Shown: positions 8,794-20,625 of the stretch, in pieces
How positions within the stretch are numbered: the stretch's first letter is position 1
Layout: the number at the start of each line of letters is the position of its first letter
DNA from: Thermovorax subterraneus
Lineage (GTDB): Bacteria > Bacillota > Thermosediminibacteria > Thermosediminibacterales > Thermosediminibacteraceae
Direction: 5' to 3'
Length of the DNA stretch: 64,000 bases
Assembly (NCBI GenBank): GCA_021608145.1
Contig: JAKIHM010000008.1
Span: forward strand, 1-64,000
Notes under the pieces: model-generated
Seen by the model: the letters and a program-made list of their open reading frames with translations, nothing else
Told to the model about the DNA's origin: nothing
Databases searched by the model: none
Position numbers and translations under genes: made by a program

Positions 8794-10959
8794 TTGGCAA
8801 CTCTTCATACCCTGAAAGAACGCATAAAATCGTATAATCCTACGGCTAACTTAGAGCTGGTCGATAGGGCTTATGAGTTTGCCCAAAAAGCCCATGACGG
8901 CCAGCACCGAATTTCAGGAGAGATGTATATTTTCCACCCCTTAGAAGTTGCTATAATTCTTGCTGACCTTGAACTTGATACAATCACAATCGCTGCAGGT
9001 TTGTTACACGATGTAGTGGAAGATACAGAATATACTCTTGAAGATATCAACAGAGAATTTGGAGACGAAATAGCTTTATTGGTAGATGGAGTAACAAAAT
9101 TGGGAAAACTTGAGTTTAAGACTAAGGAAGAACAACAGGCAGAAAACCTCAGAAAAATGTTCTTGGCGATGGCTAAAGATATAAGGGTTATCCTTATAAA
9201 ACTAGCAGACAGGCTTCACAATATGAGGACTCTAAAGTATCTGCCTGTAGAGAAGCAAAAGGAAATAGCTATAGAAACGTTGGAAATTTTTGCTCCCCTT
9301 GCTCATCGACTTGGAATATCTAAAATTAAGTGGGAATTGGAGGATTTAGCTTTTAGGTATTTGGAACCAGAGAGATACTATGAATTGGTAGAAAAAGTAG
9401 CCAAAAAAAGAAGGGAAAGAGAAGAACACATAAACAAGATGATAGCCATTTTAGAAAAAAAATTAGAGGCCGCTGGTATTAAGGCAGAGATTCAGGGACG
9501 TCCAAAGCATTTTTACAGCATCTATAAAAAAATGAAGGAACAGAATAAATCCTTCGAACAGATTTACGACTTGACTGCTGTAAGAATAATTGTTTCAAGT
9601 GTAAGGGATTGTTATGCGGCATTGGGGGTTGTCCATACCTTATGGAAACCTATACCAGGTAGATTTAAAGATTATATTGCGATGCCAAAGCCCAATATGT
9701 ACCAATCGCTTCATACTACCGTTATAGACTCTTCAGGGGAACCTTTGGAAATTCAAATAAGAACTTACGAAATGCATAAAACTGCGGAATACGGTATCGC
9801 AGCTCATTGGAGATATAAAGAGGGAAATAAAAGCGACGATTTTGACAAAAAACTATCTTGGCTTAGAGAGATCCTCGACTGGCAGAGAGATTTGCGGGAT
9901 GCTAAAGAATTTATGGAATCCTTAAAAATAGATTTGTTTTCCGATGAGGTTTACGTCTTTACTCCTAAAGGAGATGTGATAAACTTACCAGCAGGATCTT
10001 GTCCTATAGACTTCGCTTATAGGATTCATACGGACATCGGAAACAGATGTATTGGGGCAAAAGTTAACGGCAAGATCGTACCTTTAGACTATAAGCTAAA
10101 AAACGGAGATATAGTTGAAATAATTACATCGGCTCACAGCAATGGTCCTAGCCGGGATTGGCTGCAGTTTGTCAAATCTACTCAGGCAAAAAATAAAATA
10201 AGACAATGGTTTAAAAAAGAAAGACGTGAGGAAAACATAAATCGCGGAAAGGAGATGTTGGAAAAAGAGGCCAAGAGACAGGGGTACGACATTTACCAGC
10301 TTATAAATCAGGATTTTATGGACAACCTGTTAAAAAAGCTCAGCTTTCAAAATATCGACGATCTTTTTGCATCGGTTGGATACGGAGGAATTTCGGCGAC
10401 TCAGGCTGTTCAAAAAATTCTAGAAGAATATAAAAAGAACGTTAGATCCGACAAAGGAGAACTGGAAAGCGCAAAAGGAGAACAAAAGTTTAAGCAAAAA
10501 AATAAAATATTTGAAGGTGTAAAAATAGACGGAGTAGATAATGTACTGGTTAAGTTTTCCAGATGTTGTAATCCTGTGCCTGGAGATAAAATAGTGGGAT
10601 ATATAACTAGAGGTCGAGGGGTTTCAATACACCGGCAGGATTGTCCGAATGTAATTAATAATGTCTACGATAAAGAAAGACTTATTGAAGTTAAATGGGA
10701 TGGATTTAAAGAAAAGTCGTTCCCGGTAGAAATTGAAGCTTCAGGTTACGACAGACCAGGTATGCTGTCGGATGTGCTGGACATCCTAGGGGATATGAAT
10801 ACTACAATAGATTTGGTAAATGCCAGAGCGTCGAAAAACGGCATTGCGGTAATAGACCTCATTCTTGAAATTACGGATAAGCAACACTTGGATAATATTA
10901 TTCAAAAATTGAAAAAGATAAATGGAATTTTCGAGGTCAGAAGGGTAATGAATCAGTAG
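8794..10959 (+). CDS. rel: Bifunctional (p)ppGpp synthetase/hydrolase Rel
   Basis: Stringent-response enzyme of 721 residues. In order it shows an HD hydrolase domain (LLHDVVEDT near 72; ADRLHNMRTL near 137), a synthetase domain (PGRFKDYIAMPKPN near 290), a TGS domain (VYVFTPKGD near 387), a conserved Cys-Cys segment (RCCNPVPGD near 590) and a C-terminal ACT domain. The RFKD motif is the type found in bifunctional enzymes, not the acidic form of RelA synthetases. TTG 8794 is chosen because the AAAGGGGTGG site overlaps the in-frame GTG 8785. It is often named relA in databases. Confidence 0.95.
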   Translation: MATLHTLKERIKSYNPTANLELVDRAYEFAQKAHDGQHRISGEMYIFHPLEVAIILADLELDTITIAAGLLHDVVEDTEYTLEDINREFGDEIALLVDGVTKLGKLEFKTKEEQQAENLRKMFLAMAKDIRVILIKLADRLHNMRTLKYLPVEKQKEIAIETLEIFAPLAHRLGISKIKWELEDLAFRYLEPERYYELVEKVAKKRREREEHINKMIAILEKKLEAAGIKAEIQGRPKHFYSIYKKMKEQNKSFEQIYDLTAVRIIVSSVRDCYAALGVVHTLWKPIPGRFKDYIAMPKPNMYQSLHTTVIDSSGEPLEIQIRTYEMHKTAEYGIAAHWRYKEGNKSDDFDKKLSWLREILDWQRDLRDAKEFMESLKIDLFSDEVYVFTPKGDVINLPAGSCPIDFAYRIHTDIGNRCIGAKVNGKIVPLDYKLKNGDIVEIITSAHSNGPSRDWLQFVKSTQAKNKIRQWFKKERREENINRGKEMLEKEAKRQGYDIYQLINQDFMDNLLKKLSFQNIDDLFASVGYGGISATQAVQKILEEYKKNVRSDKGELESAKGEQKFKQKNKIFEGVKIDGVDNVLVKFSRCCNPVPGDKIVGYITRGRGVSIHRQDCPNVINNVYDKERLIEVKWDGFKEKSFPVEIEASGYDRPGMLSDVLDILGDMNTTIDLVNARASKNGIAVIDLILEITDKQHLDNIIQKLKKINGIFEVRRVMNQ

Positions 10960-10974
10960 GGGGTAATAAAAATA

Positions 10975-11424
10975 ATGAGAGCTGTCGTTCAGCGGGTAAA
11001 AGGTGCTTCTGTTGCCGTAGATGATGAAATAATAAGCCAGATAGGTCCGGGACTCATGGTTCTTCTGGGAGTTTCACAGGATGATACTTTAGAAGATGCA
11101 GAATATTTGGCGGAAAAGATAGTGTCTCTCAGGATATTCGAGGACAAGGAAGGAAAGATGAACCTTTCTTTAGAAGAAACAAAGGGCGAAATGTTGATTG
11201 TGTCTCAATTTACCCTTATGGGTGACGTCAGAAAAGGCAGGAGGCCAAGTTTTACTCAGGCTGCTCCTCAAGATAAAGCCCGCGAATTGTACGAAGTTTT
11301 TGTAGAATTATGTCGAAATAGAGTTGCTAGTGTAAAAACCGGCCAATTTCAGGCTAATATGCTGGTGACCATACTCAATGATGGACCGGTGACAATTTTG
11401 TTAGATTCGAAAAAGACATTTTGA
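10975..11424 (+). CDS. dtd: D-aminoacyl-tRNA deacylase
   Basis: Removes D-amino acids wrongly loaded on tRNA. Full length at 149 residues, with both family motifs: SQFTLMGD (near 79) and the Gly-Pro motif [11 protein letters not shown] near the C-terminus. It starts 15 bp after rel with GGGGGTAA upstream, in the same operon. Confidence 0.96.
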   Translation: MRAVVQRVKGASVAVDDEIISQIGPGLMVLLGVSQDDTLEDAEYLAEKIVSLRIFEDKEGKMNLSLEETKGEMLIVSQFTLMGDVRKGRRPSFTQAAPQDKARELYEVFVELCRNRVASVKTGQFQANMLVTILNDGPVTILLDSKKTF

Positions 11425-11436
11425 GGGGGAAGGGTG

Positions 11437-12054
11437 ATGGTGTTCAAAAAACTTCGGGTAGGACCTCTTTCCACCAATTGTTATATTTTAATTGATGACG
11501 GCAGAAAGGGTGTAATAATTGACCCAGGTGCCGAACCCCAAAATATAATAAAAGAAATAGAAGAACAAAATTTAGAAATTGAATGGATAATCTTGACTCA
11601 CGGGCATGTAGACCACATAGGAGCCGTTAAAGAAGTGAAAGATTTTACGGGAGCGAAGATTGCAATTCACGAGAAAGATGCGAAAATGTTAGTATCTTCT
11701 AAGGAAAATTTATCTTTTTATGGTGGGCATGAAGTAATACAACCACCTGCGGATAAAGAATTAAAAGGTGGAGAACTTATTAAAGTAGGTGAACTAACCT
11801 TAGAGATAATATGGACTCCTGGACACACACCTGGTAGTATATGCATAAAAGCTGATAAACTTCTTTTTACAGGAGATACTCTTTTTGCTGGTTCTATAGG
11901 AAGAACTGATTTTCCTGGTGGTTCTTATGAAGAAATTATAAATTCTATAAAAACAAAACTTTTAATATTAGATGAGGATATGTGTGTTTTACCGGGTCAT
12001 GGCAGCGAATCCACACTTGAGGTTGAAAAAGCGACAAATCCTTTTTTGCGGTAA
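11437..12054 (+). CDS. MBL-fold metallohydrolase (glyoxalase II-like)
   Basis: A 205-residue metallo-beta-lactamase-fold hydrolase with the metal-binding motif THGHVDHIG near residue 53, then GHTPGS, GDTLFAGSIGRTD and PGHG. It resembles the YcbL/YqgX group of small hydrolases that follow dtd in Clostridia. Its substrate cannot be told from sequence; hydroxyacylglutathione hydrolase is often assigned by default. ATG 11437 is preferred over GTG 11434, which is too close to the ribosome-binding site. Confidence 0.88.
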   Translation: MVFKKLRVGPLSTNCYILIDDGRKGVIIDPGAEPQNIIKEIEEQNLEIEWIILTHGHVDHIGAVKEVKDFTGAKIAIHEKDAKMLVSSKENLSFYGGHEVIQPPADKELKGGELIKVGELTLEIIWTPGHTPGSICIKADKLLFTGDTLFAGSIGRTDFPGGSYEEIINSIKTKLLILDEDMCVLPGHGSESTLEVEKATNPFLR

Positions 12055-12114
12055 GTTTATATAATAATTTTTGCAGCGAAGGGAACACTATACCTGGGGA
12101 TTGGAGGGATTCTG

Positions 12115-12330
12115 ATGAAGAAAAAAAACAAACCCCCCAGGTTAATATTTAGGCCAGAAGAAGCTTTTAGTGATTACCTTGAATTGTTTGAGGAAGGAGT
12201 TACAGATGAAGACATAGCCAGGGATATGAAAGTTAACATAGACACAGTGAAGAGTATCAGAAACGAGCTAGATGATGAAGACAAAAATCCAAAGTGGATT
12301 TTATTCAAAAAAACTCGAGGGAAAGCGTGA
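12115..12330 (+). CDS. Small conserved protein with HTH-like segment
   Basis: A 71-residue protein starting at ATG 12115 after TTGGAGGG. The middle part (LFEEGVTDEDIARDMKVN, about 24-41, followed by an IDTVKSIRNEL helix) resembles a helix-turn-helix of the kind that follows a small basic N-terminus, so DNA binding is possible. It ends in a bidirectional terminator shared with htrA. I do not recognise a named family. The codon pattern, ribosome-binding site and terminator make it a real gene. Confidence 0.7.
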   Translation: MKKKNKPPRLIFRPEEAFSDYLELFEEGVTDEDIARDMKVNIDTVKSIRNELDDEDKNPKWILFKKTRGKA

Positions 12331-12345
12331 CCCCTCGAGTTTTTA
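12311..12345. terminator. Bidirectional terminator
   Basis: AAACTCGAGGG (12311-12321) pairs with CCCTCGAGTTT (12332-12342). T tracts on the right and A tracts on the left let it serve both the small HTH-like gene and htrA, which converge here. Confidence 0.88.
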
Positions 12346-13515
12346 TTGGTTAGGTTTTTTTCCTACTGTTACCGAAACGTACATTGTTCTACCATTTCTA
12401 TATATTAGCAGAACAAGCTTCTGATTTATCTTTGAGTTGCTGACTATTTCTGAAACATCACTGGATTTTTTAATGGTTTTATCGTTTATCTTAAGAATTA
12501 CGTCACCCTGCCTGAGTCCTGCTTTTTCTGCGGGGCTATTTGGAACAACATAACTTATCAAGGCGCCTTCGGTGCTTTTTAAATTGAAGTAATCTGCCAA
12601 ATCCTTAGTTATATCTTGGAGGTAAACACCGATATAAGGCCTTGCGACGCCGCCGGTTTTTATAAGCTCGTCCAATACCTCTTTTGCTGTATTGATGGGA
12701 ATGGCAAAGCCTATGCCCTGGGCTTCTGCGTTGACTGCTGTATTAATACCTATCACTTCTCCGTTTAATGATATCAATGGACCGCCGCTGTTTCCTGGAT
12801 TGATAGCTGCATCGGTTTGAATGAGATCCTTGAACACCCTTGTCTTGCCTGTTGACCTGTCGGTTATGGCAAGAGGCCTTCCTTTGGCGCTTATTACTCC
12901 GACAGTGACGGTATGGTCCAATCGATAAGGGTTGCCTATTGCGATGACCCAATCTCCAACCCTCATTTTGTCAGAGTCGCCCAGATTAAGATACGGAAGT
13001 TTTTTATCGGAATTTATCTTGAGTACTGCGAGGTCCAGTTCGAAGTCAGTGCCAACTACTGTAGCTTTGAAGGGATTTGAGAATCCTTTTACTGTGACGT
13101 TTACCTCAGTGGCACCTTCGATGACGTGGTGGTTTGTCAATATATACCCATCGGGAGTGATGAGAAAGCCAGATCCTACGCTTTTACTTTCTTGGTTCGA
13201 AAAGGGGAAATTATCTCCAAAAAATTCCCTAAAAAATGGGTCGTAGAAAAACGGATTTACGGAAGCGCTCCTAGTTGTTGTTTCTATAAAAACTACCGCA
13301 TCTTCTACCTTTTCTATGATGTCGGGAATATTGGTTGGACCTATATAAGCTGCTTGATTTAAGTTATTACTTACCGAATTTGAGGTGCCTGCCTTAGCCG
13401 AGTTTGAAGGATAAAAGAAATGGTAAGCAAATATTCCACCGGCGACTACAGCAGCTCCAAGAGTAAAGCCAAGCAAGATAGCGATAAGATATTTGTAACG
13501 GGAGAACATTTTCAC
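12343..13515 (-). CDS. HtrA/DegP-type serine protease with PDZ domain
   Basis: Membrane-anchored envelope quality-control protease of 390 residues. There is an N-terminal membrane anchor (about 6-30), a trypsin-like domain with catalytic His in TNHHVIEGA, Asp in DLAVLKI and Ser in GNSGGPL, and one C-terminal PDZ domain (from about 295). In the minus-strand direction the GGAGG site favours GTG 13515 over the nearby ATG codons. It converges with the operon on its right-hand end in transcription and diverges from hisS. Firmicute homologues are named HtrA, HtrB or YyxA; I cannot choose between these. Confidence 0.92.
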   Translation of the reverse strand: MKMFSRYKYLIAILLGFTLGAAVVAGGIFAYHFFYPSNSAKAGTSNSVSNNLNQAAYIGPTNIPDIIEKVEDAVVFIETTTRSASVNPFFYDPFFREFFGDNFPFSNQESKSVGSGFLITPDGYILTNHHVIEGATEVNVTVKGFSNPFKATVVGTDFELDLAVLKINSDKKLPYLNLGDSDKMRVGDWVIAIGNPYRLDHTVTVGVISAKGRPLAITDRSTGKTRVFKDLIQTDAAINPGNSGGPLISLNGEVIGINTAVNAEAQGIGFAIPINTAKEVLDELIKTGGVARPYIGVYLQDITKDLADYFNLKSTEGALISYVVPNSPAEKAGLRQGDVILKINDKTIKKSSDVSEIVSNSKINQKLVLLIYRNGRTMYVSVTVGKKPNQ

Positions 13516-13622
13516 GGCTTTCACCTCCATCAAGTGTATATTTTATTGTTCTATACTTTATATTTTAATACACCTTTTTTTAAAGTCTATGAGGAATCTG
13601 TTATGAAATTGTGAAAAATTGC

Positions 13623-13651
13623 TTGACATAAAAAGTTAATTTCTCTATATT
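13623..13651 (+). promoter_or_regulatory. sigma-A promoter of hisS-aspS
   Basis: TTGACA (13623-13628), 17-bp spacer, TATATT (13646-13651). The leader to hisS is only about 60 nt and shows no T-box. Confidence 0.8.
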
Positions 13652-13715
13652 GATTTATAAAGGCTTTATGCAGCCTGTACACAAAATTACGAAAAATAAA
13701 CAAGGAGCTGAAAAG

Positions 13716-14987
13716 ATGCTTACGAAAGCACCAAGGGGTACACGCGATTTGCTTCCAGAAGATTGCGCTAAATGGTTGTACGTAGAAGGTGTTTTTAGAG
13801 AAATATGCGAACGATTTGGTTATAGGGAAATAAGGACACCTACTTTTGAACATACCGAACTGTTTCAAAGGGGGATCGGCGAGGCAACTGATATCGTTGA
13901 AAAAGAGATGTATACTTTTGAAGATAAATCGGGAAGGAGCATTACGCTAAAGCCCGAAGGAACTGCTCCAGTAGTGAGAGCTTATATTGAACACAAACTT
14001 TTCAACAATCCGTTACCGGCGAAGTTTTTTTATATTTCGCCATGTTTTCGATATGAAAGGCCCCAGGCCGGAAGACAAAGAGAATTTCATCAATTTGGGA
14101 TTGAGGCTTTCGGTTCTCCGAACCCCTTGATAGATGTGGAAGTCATAGCTCTTGCCGTTTTGTTTTTGGAACAACTCGGCCTTTCTCAATTAGAAGTACA
14201 TATCAATTCCATAGGGTGTAAGAGTTGCAGGGAAGATTATAAAAGACAATTAAAAGATTTTTTAAATAAAAGGAAGGATTTCTTATGTGAAACATGCCTT
14301 ATACGCCTAGACAAAAATCCATTGAGAATTCTTGATTGCAAGAACGACAAATGCCGAAAGGTACTTGAAAATGCACCGGTGATTTTGGATTTTCTTTGCG
14401 ATGATTGCAGAGAACATTTTGAACAAGTAAAAAGGGATTTAACGGCAGTAGGAATAAAATATAAAGTCGACCCCGGCATCGTAAGGGGGTTGGACTACTA
14501 TACAAAAACTGTATTTGAGATAATTTCAGAGGTATTAGGGGCTCAGAGTACCATCTGCGGTGGTGGCAGGTATGATGATCTAATTGAGGAATGCGGAGGA
14601 CCGCCTACTCCCGCTGCCGGTTTTGGCATTGGTGTAGAAAGATTGATATTATTATTGGAAGCTAAGGGGTTGCTAAAAATTGCTGCCTGGGATATGGATG
14701 TCTTTATAGCTTTGACGGGCGAAGAGCAAAGGGATTATGGATTGCGCCTGCTATACGATTTGAGGAGAAATGGATTTTCAGCGGAGATGGATACGATGGG
14801 TAGAAGCCTTAAAGCCCAGCTGAAATATGCCAGTAAGATACCGGCAAAATATGTTTTCATAATAGGTGAAGAAGAAGTTAAAACTGGGAAAATTACTGTT
14901 AAAGATTTATCGAGTGGTTGGCAAGAGAAACTGCCTTTAGAAGAAGCCAAAGCATTTTTAAAAAACAAGACAGGAAAGGGTTGTTAG
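13716..14987 (+). CDS. hisS: Histidyl-tRNA synthetase
   Basis: Class II aminoacyl-tRNA synthetase of 423 residues. Motifs seen: GTRDLLPED at the N-terminus, motif 2 (SPCFRYERPQAGRQREFHQF near 112), the histidine-binding GLDYYTKTVFE near 260, motif 3 (GFGIGVERL near 305) and a C-terminal anticodon-binding domain. ATG 13716 follows AAGGAG. aspS follows 4 bp later, a pairing widely conserved in Firmicutes. Confidence 0.97.
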   Translation: MLTKAPRGTRDLLPEDCAKWLYVEGVFREICERFGYREIRTPTFEHTELFQRGIGEATDIVEKEMYTFEDKSGRSITLKPEGTAPVVRAYIEHKLFNNPLPAKFFYISPCFRYERPQAGRQREFHQFGIEAFGSPNPLIDVEVIALAVLFLEQLGLSQLEVHINSIGCKSCREDYKRQLKDFLNKRKDFLCETCLIRLDKNPLRILDCKNDKCRKVLENAPVILDFLCDDCREHFEQVKRDLTAVGIKYKVDPGIVRGLDYYTKTVFEIISEVLGAQSTICGGGRYDDLIEECGGPPTPAAGFGIGVERLILLLEAKGLLKIAAWDMDVFIALTGEEQRDYGLRLLYDLRRNGFSAEMDTMGRSLKAQLKYASKIPAKYVFIIGEEEVKTGKITVKDLSSGWQEKLPLEEAKAFLKNKTGKGC

Positions 14988-14991
14988 GTTT

Positions 14992-16767
14992 ATGTTTGAA
15001 AAAATGAAAAGAACTCATCAGTGTGGAATGCTGACAAAAGAAAACAGCGGACAAGAAGTTACACTTATGGGATGGGTTCAAACCCGCAGGGATCACGGGG
15101 GACTAATTTTTGTCGATTTAAGGGACAGAAGCGGCATTGTTCAGGTCGTCTTCAACCCTGAATACAGCCGCGAAGCTTTTGAAACGGCGAAGGAAGTAAA
15201 AACCGAATATGTAATTGTGGTAAATGGAAAGGTTTACGAACGGCCAAAGGAAAGCATTAATCCCAAGATTAAGACCGGCGAAATTGAAGTATTTGCGGAC
15301 AAGCTTGAAATATTAAATCCCGCCAAAACTCCTCCATTCCCTATAGAAGATGATATAAAAGTTGATGAAAGCTTGCGGTTAAGGTACAGATACCTTGACC
15401 TTAGAAGGCCGACAATGTTACGAAATATAACTTTCCGGCACAAAGTGAGTAAAGCTATAAGAGACTTCCTTGATGATAACGGCTTTATAGAAGTGGAAAC
15501 CCCGATGTTAACGAGAAGCACCCCGGAAGGAGCAAGGGACTTTTTAGTGCCCAGCCGCTTAAATCCAGGTACCTTTTATGCTTTACCTCAGTCGCCGCAG
15601 CTTTTCAAGCAAATTTTGATGGTGGCGGGAATTGAGCGGTATTATCAAATAACCAGGTGCTTCCGTGACGAAGACCTGAGGGCTGACAGGCAGCCCGAAT
15701 TTACCCAACTTGACATAGAAATGTCTTTCGTTGATGTTGAGGATGTAATTTCATTGAACGAAAGGCTTATGAAATATGTTGTGGAAAAAACGATGGGTAT
15801 TAGTTTAGAAATTCCATTTAAAAGGATAACTTATAAAGATGCTATGGAAATATACGGAACTGACAAGCCTGATACCCGTTTCGGCCTTGAAATGGTAGAT
15901 GTGACCGATATTGCTTCAAAAAGTGACTTCAGGGTTTTTTCCGACGCGGCAGAGTCAGGTGGAAAGGTCAAGGGAATAAACATAAAAAATTCGGCGGAGC
16001 TTTTTAGTCGCCGGCAAATTGATGAATTGGTGGAAAAAGCGAAGGAATTCGGTGCTAAAGGTCTCGCGTGGATAGTCTATTCCGGTGAAGGGATAAAATC
16101 GCCTATTGCGAAGTTCTTCAGCGACGAACTTCTAAATGAGCTGTTAAAACGAATGAATGCCCAGCCGGGAGATCTCATGGTGTTTGTGGCTGACACCGAT
16201 CCGAAACAGGTGTTGATCTCGATGGGGCAGCTCAGGTTGCACTTGGGAAAGCAGCTCAATTTAATAGATGAAAACTCTCTAAATTTCTTGTGGGTTGTGG
16301 AGTTTCCGCTTTTGGAATGGGATGAAGAAGAAAATCGCTTTGTGGCTATGCACCATCCTTTCACTTCGCCTATGGACGAAGACTTAGACCTCCTGGAAAG
16401 AGATCCATTGCGTGTGCGGGCTAAAGCGTACGATTTAGTTCTCAATGGCACCGAAGTGGGTGGAGGCAGCATAAGAATTCACAGGACCGACTTACAGGAG
16501 AGAATGTTTAAAGTTTTAGGATTTACAAAAGAAAGAGCATGGGAAAATTTCGGATTTCTGCTTAGGGCGTTTGAATACGGGACGCCTCCTCACGGCGGCA
16601 TAGCTTACGGACTTGACAGACTAGTTATGCTACTTCTAGGTCTTAACAGCATTCGCGATTGTATTGCTTTTCCGAAGACCCAAAATGCTGCCTGCCTCAT
16701 GACGGAAGCTCCTGCACCTGTAGAATCAAGGCAGTTGAAAGAGCTCCACATTCAGATTGCCAATTAA
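14992..16767 (+). CDS. aspS: Aspartyl-tRNA synthetase (bacterial type)
   Basis: A 591-residue class II synthetase of bacterial length: N-terminal OB anticodon domain (GWVQTRRDHGGLIFVDLRDR), catalytic core with motif 2 (RCFRDEDLRADRQPEFTQLD, near 220), an inserted GAD domain (about 285-420) and motif 3 (GLDRLVMLL near 535). Whether it also charges tRNA-Asn cannot be decided here. It is co-transcribed with hisS. Confidence 0.97.
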   Translation: MFEKMKRTHQCGMLTKENSGQEVTLMGWVQTRRDHGGLIFVDLRDRSGIVQVVFNPEYSREAFETAKEVKTEYVIVVNGKVYERPKESINPKIKTGEIEVFADKLEILNPAKTPPFPIEDDIKVDESLRLRYRYLDLRRPTMLRNITFRHKVSKAIRDFLDDNGFIEVETPMLTRSTPEGARDFLVPSRLNPGTFYALPQSPQLFKQILMVAGIERYYQITRCFRDEDLRADRQPEFTQLDIEMSFVDVEDVISLNERLMKYVVEKTMGISLEIPFKRITYKDAMEIYGTDKPDTRFGLEMVDVTDIASKSDFRVFSDAAESGGKVKGINIKNSAELFSRRQIDELVEKAKEFGAKGLAWIVYSGEGIKSPIAKFFSDELLNELLKRMNAQPGDLMVFVADTDPKQVLISMGQLRLHLGKQLNLIDENSLNFLWVVEFPLLEWDEEENRFVAMHHPFTSPMDEDLDLLERDPLRVRAKAYDLVLNGTEVGGGSIRIHRTDLQERMFKVLGFTKERAWENFGFLLRAFEYGTPPHGGIAYGLDRLVMLLLGLNSIRDCIAFPKTQNAACLMTEAPAPVESRQLKELHIQIAN

Positions 16768-16780
16768 AAACAATTGATTT

Positions 16781-16809
16781 AGGACAGCTTCCTGTGATAT
16801 CATTATAAT
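16781..16809 (+). promoter_or_regulatory. Promoter of the 6S-like RNA
   Basis: An exact -10 TATAAT at 16804-16809, with AGGACA (16781-16786) 17 bp upstream, predicts a start near 16816. Confidence 0.6.
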
Positions 16810-16815
16810 TGAAAA

Positions 16816-17008
16816 AGTCAATTTCCCTGCTGTGTGCGTGGACCTGACAGAGGAAAGAGCCAACACTATGACATAGGGAGTCCGGACTCTGGATGTGGAT
16901 TGTATGCCCTCCTTATGAGAGGGAAACATGAATCATCCAGGAGGACACCCACGTGGGAGAGCAGGGTCTCTGTTCCTTGTCAGTACACGGCATGGCGGGG
17001 TTTTTGTT
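16816..17008 (+). ncRNA. ssrS: 6S RNA (RNA polymerase-binding regulatory RNA), probable
   Basis: This is the bulk of the 320-nt gap between aspS and the csoR-like gene. About 190 nt can fold as a long interrupted rod, the 6S shape. Bases 16825-16837 pair with 16983-17000 near the ends; GATTGTATG with CATGAATC and CCCTC (16907-16911) with GAGGG (16919-16923) build the apical arm. The same 5' strand can instead pair with AGCAGGG (16960-16966). The RNA ends in a GC-rich stretch and T run. B. subtilis 6S-1 also lies beside aspS. 6S RNA mimics an open promoter and holds housekeeping RNA polymerase in stationary phase. Identity is by structure and position, not a database match. Confidence 0.75.
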
Positions 17009-17016
17009 TTATTTAT

Positions 17017-17045
17017 TTGACTGTGAATTATTATAATTCTATAAT
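17017..17045 (+). promoter_or_regulatory. sigma-A promoter of csoR-like gene
   Basis: TTGACT (17017-17022), 17-bp spacer, exact TATAAT (17040-17045). Confidence 0.8.
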
Positions 17046-17087
17046 TGTACATAGATACCCTGTAAAGGTATTGGTGGAGGTGTTCGA

Positions 17088-17375
17088 ATGAAAAGTGAAG
17101 TAAGCTGCTCGTATTGTGAAAGCAAAGAAGATTTAAAAAAGAGGCTAAAGAAAATAGAGGGTCAAATAAAAGGAATTCAAAAAATGGTAGAAAACGAGAA
17201 ATACTGTGTGGACATACTTATTCAAATCGCCGCAGTAAGAGCGGCTTTAGACAGAGTAGGATTAATATTATTGAAAGACCACACTAAAGGGTGTGTTGTA
17301 CGGGCTATAAACACTGAAAGACAGGAAGAGGTTATTGAAGAATTAATTAAGGTAATAAGCCACTTTATTAAATAA
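17088..17375 (+). CDS. CsoR/RcnR-family metal-sensing repressor
   Basis: All-helical repressor of 95 residues, DUF156 family. Cys40, His65 and Cys69 reproduce the C-x24-H-x3-C Cu(I) ligand spacing of CsoR, which argues for copper over nickel or formaldehyde sensing. It also has an N-terminal CSYC (7-10) not essential to the family. ATG 17088 follows GGTGGAGGTG. No copper exporter or chaperone gene is nearby, so its operator and targets are unknown; autoregulation is possible. Confidence 0.87.
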   Translation: MKSEVSCSYCESKEDLKKRLKKIEGQIKGIQKMVENEKYCVDILIQIAAVRAALDRVGLILLKDHTKGCVVRAINTERQEEVIEELIKVISHFIK

Positions 17376-17391
17376 AAGGGGGATGTTCCAT

Positions 17392-17817
17392 TTGCGCGAA
17401 AAGGCGATTGTCGTTTCGAAAAAGGGCAATAAAGCTGAGGTAGAAGTAATAAGGACGTCCGCCTGTGCAAAGTGCAAAGCATGTAGCCTCGGTTCTGAAA
17501 AGAAAGTCATAAAAGTGTGGGTTCAAAATGACGCAAATGCCAATGTGGGACAGGTGGTGGAAATCGAAATAGAAAACAGGGCGCTAATTTCGGCGACTTT
17601 CATCATGTACGTAATTCCGCTAGTGAGTTTCCTCTTGGGGGTGATTTTGGGATTAAATTTTGCCAATACTTTAAATATAGCCTGGGAAGAACCTTTTTCG
17701 CTTTTGACGGGCCTTTTATTCATGTCGCTGGCCTTTTTAGCTATTTATTTAAATAATAAACGCTTTGAAAAAAGTCGAATGTTTACTTCTAGAATAGTGA
17801 ATATCTTAGACGAATAA
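17392..17817 (+). CDS. RseC/MucC-family (SoxR-reducing-type) membrane protein
   Basis: A 141-residue protein with an N-terminal domain bearing a cysteine cluster (CAKCKACSLG, about 25-34) and two membrane helices (about 63-86 and 97-116). This matches the RseC/MucC family, whose proteobacterial members act on sigma-E regulation and SoxR reduction, and whose Firmicute members are linked to Rnf-type electron transport. TTG 17392 is chosen because the GGGGG ribosome-binding site abuts ATG 17383. It is probably co-transcribed with the csoR-like gene. The role here is undetermined. Confidence 0.82.
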   Translation: MREKAIVVSKKGNKAEVEVIRTSACAKCKACSLGSEKKVIKVWVQNDANANVGQVVEIEIENRALISATFIMYVIPLVSFLLGVILGLNFANTLNIAWEEPFSLLTGLLFMSLAFLAIYLNNKRFEKSRMFTSRIVNILDE

Positions 17818-17828
17818 CTTAGAAAACA

Positions 17829-20538
<2,710 letters not shown>

Positions 20539-20566
20539 TAGAGATTTTACCTATCTCATTATGAAA

Positions 20567-20605
20567 GGAGCACGGCTTAAAAAGCCGTGCTCCCTGAGAT
20601 TTTTG
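20567..20605 (+). terminator. Terminator-like hairpin after alaS
   Basis: GGAGCACGGCT (20567-20577) pairs perfectly with AGCCGTGCTCC (20583-20593), but the T run (20600-20604) is set back by a few bases, so termination may be partial. Confidence 0.7.
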
Positions 20606-20625
20606 CGATTAGGAGGTAAACGATA

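Noticed and set aside
13652-13715. T-box before hisS (also considered for alaS)
   Set aside because: Leaders are only about 35-65 nt, too short, with no T-box sequence.
16834-17091. 85-codon plus-strand frame across the 6S-like RNA
   Set aside because: The stretch folds as a structured RNA with its own promoter and ending, and the product resembles no family.
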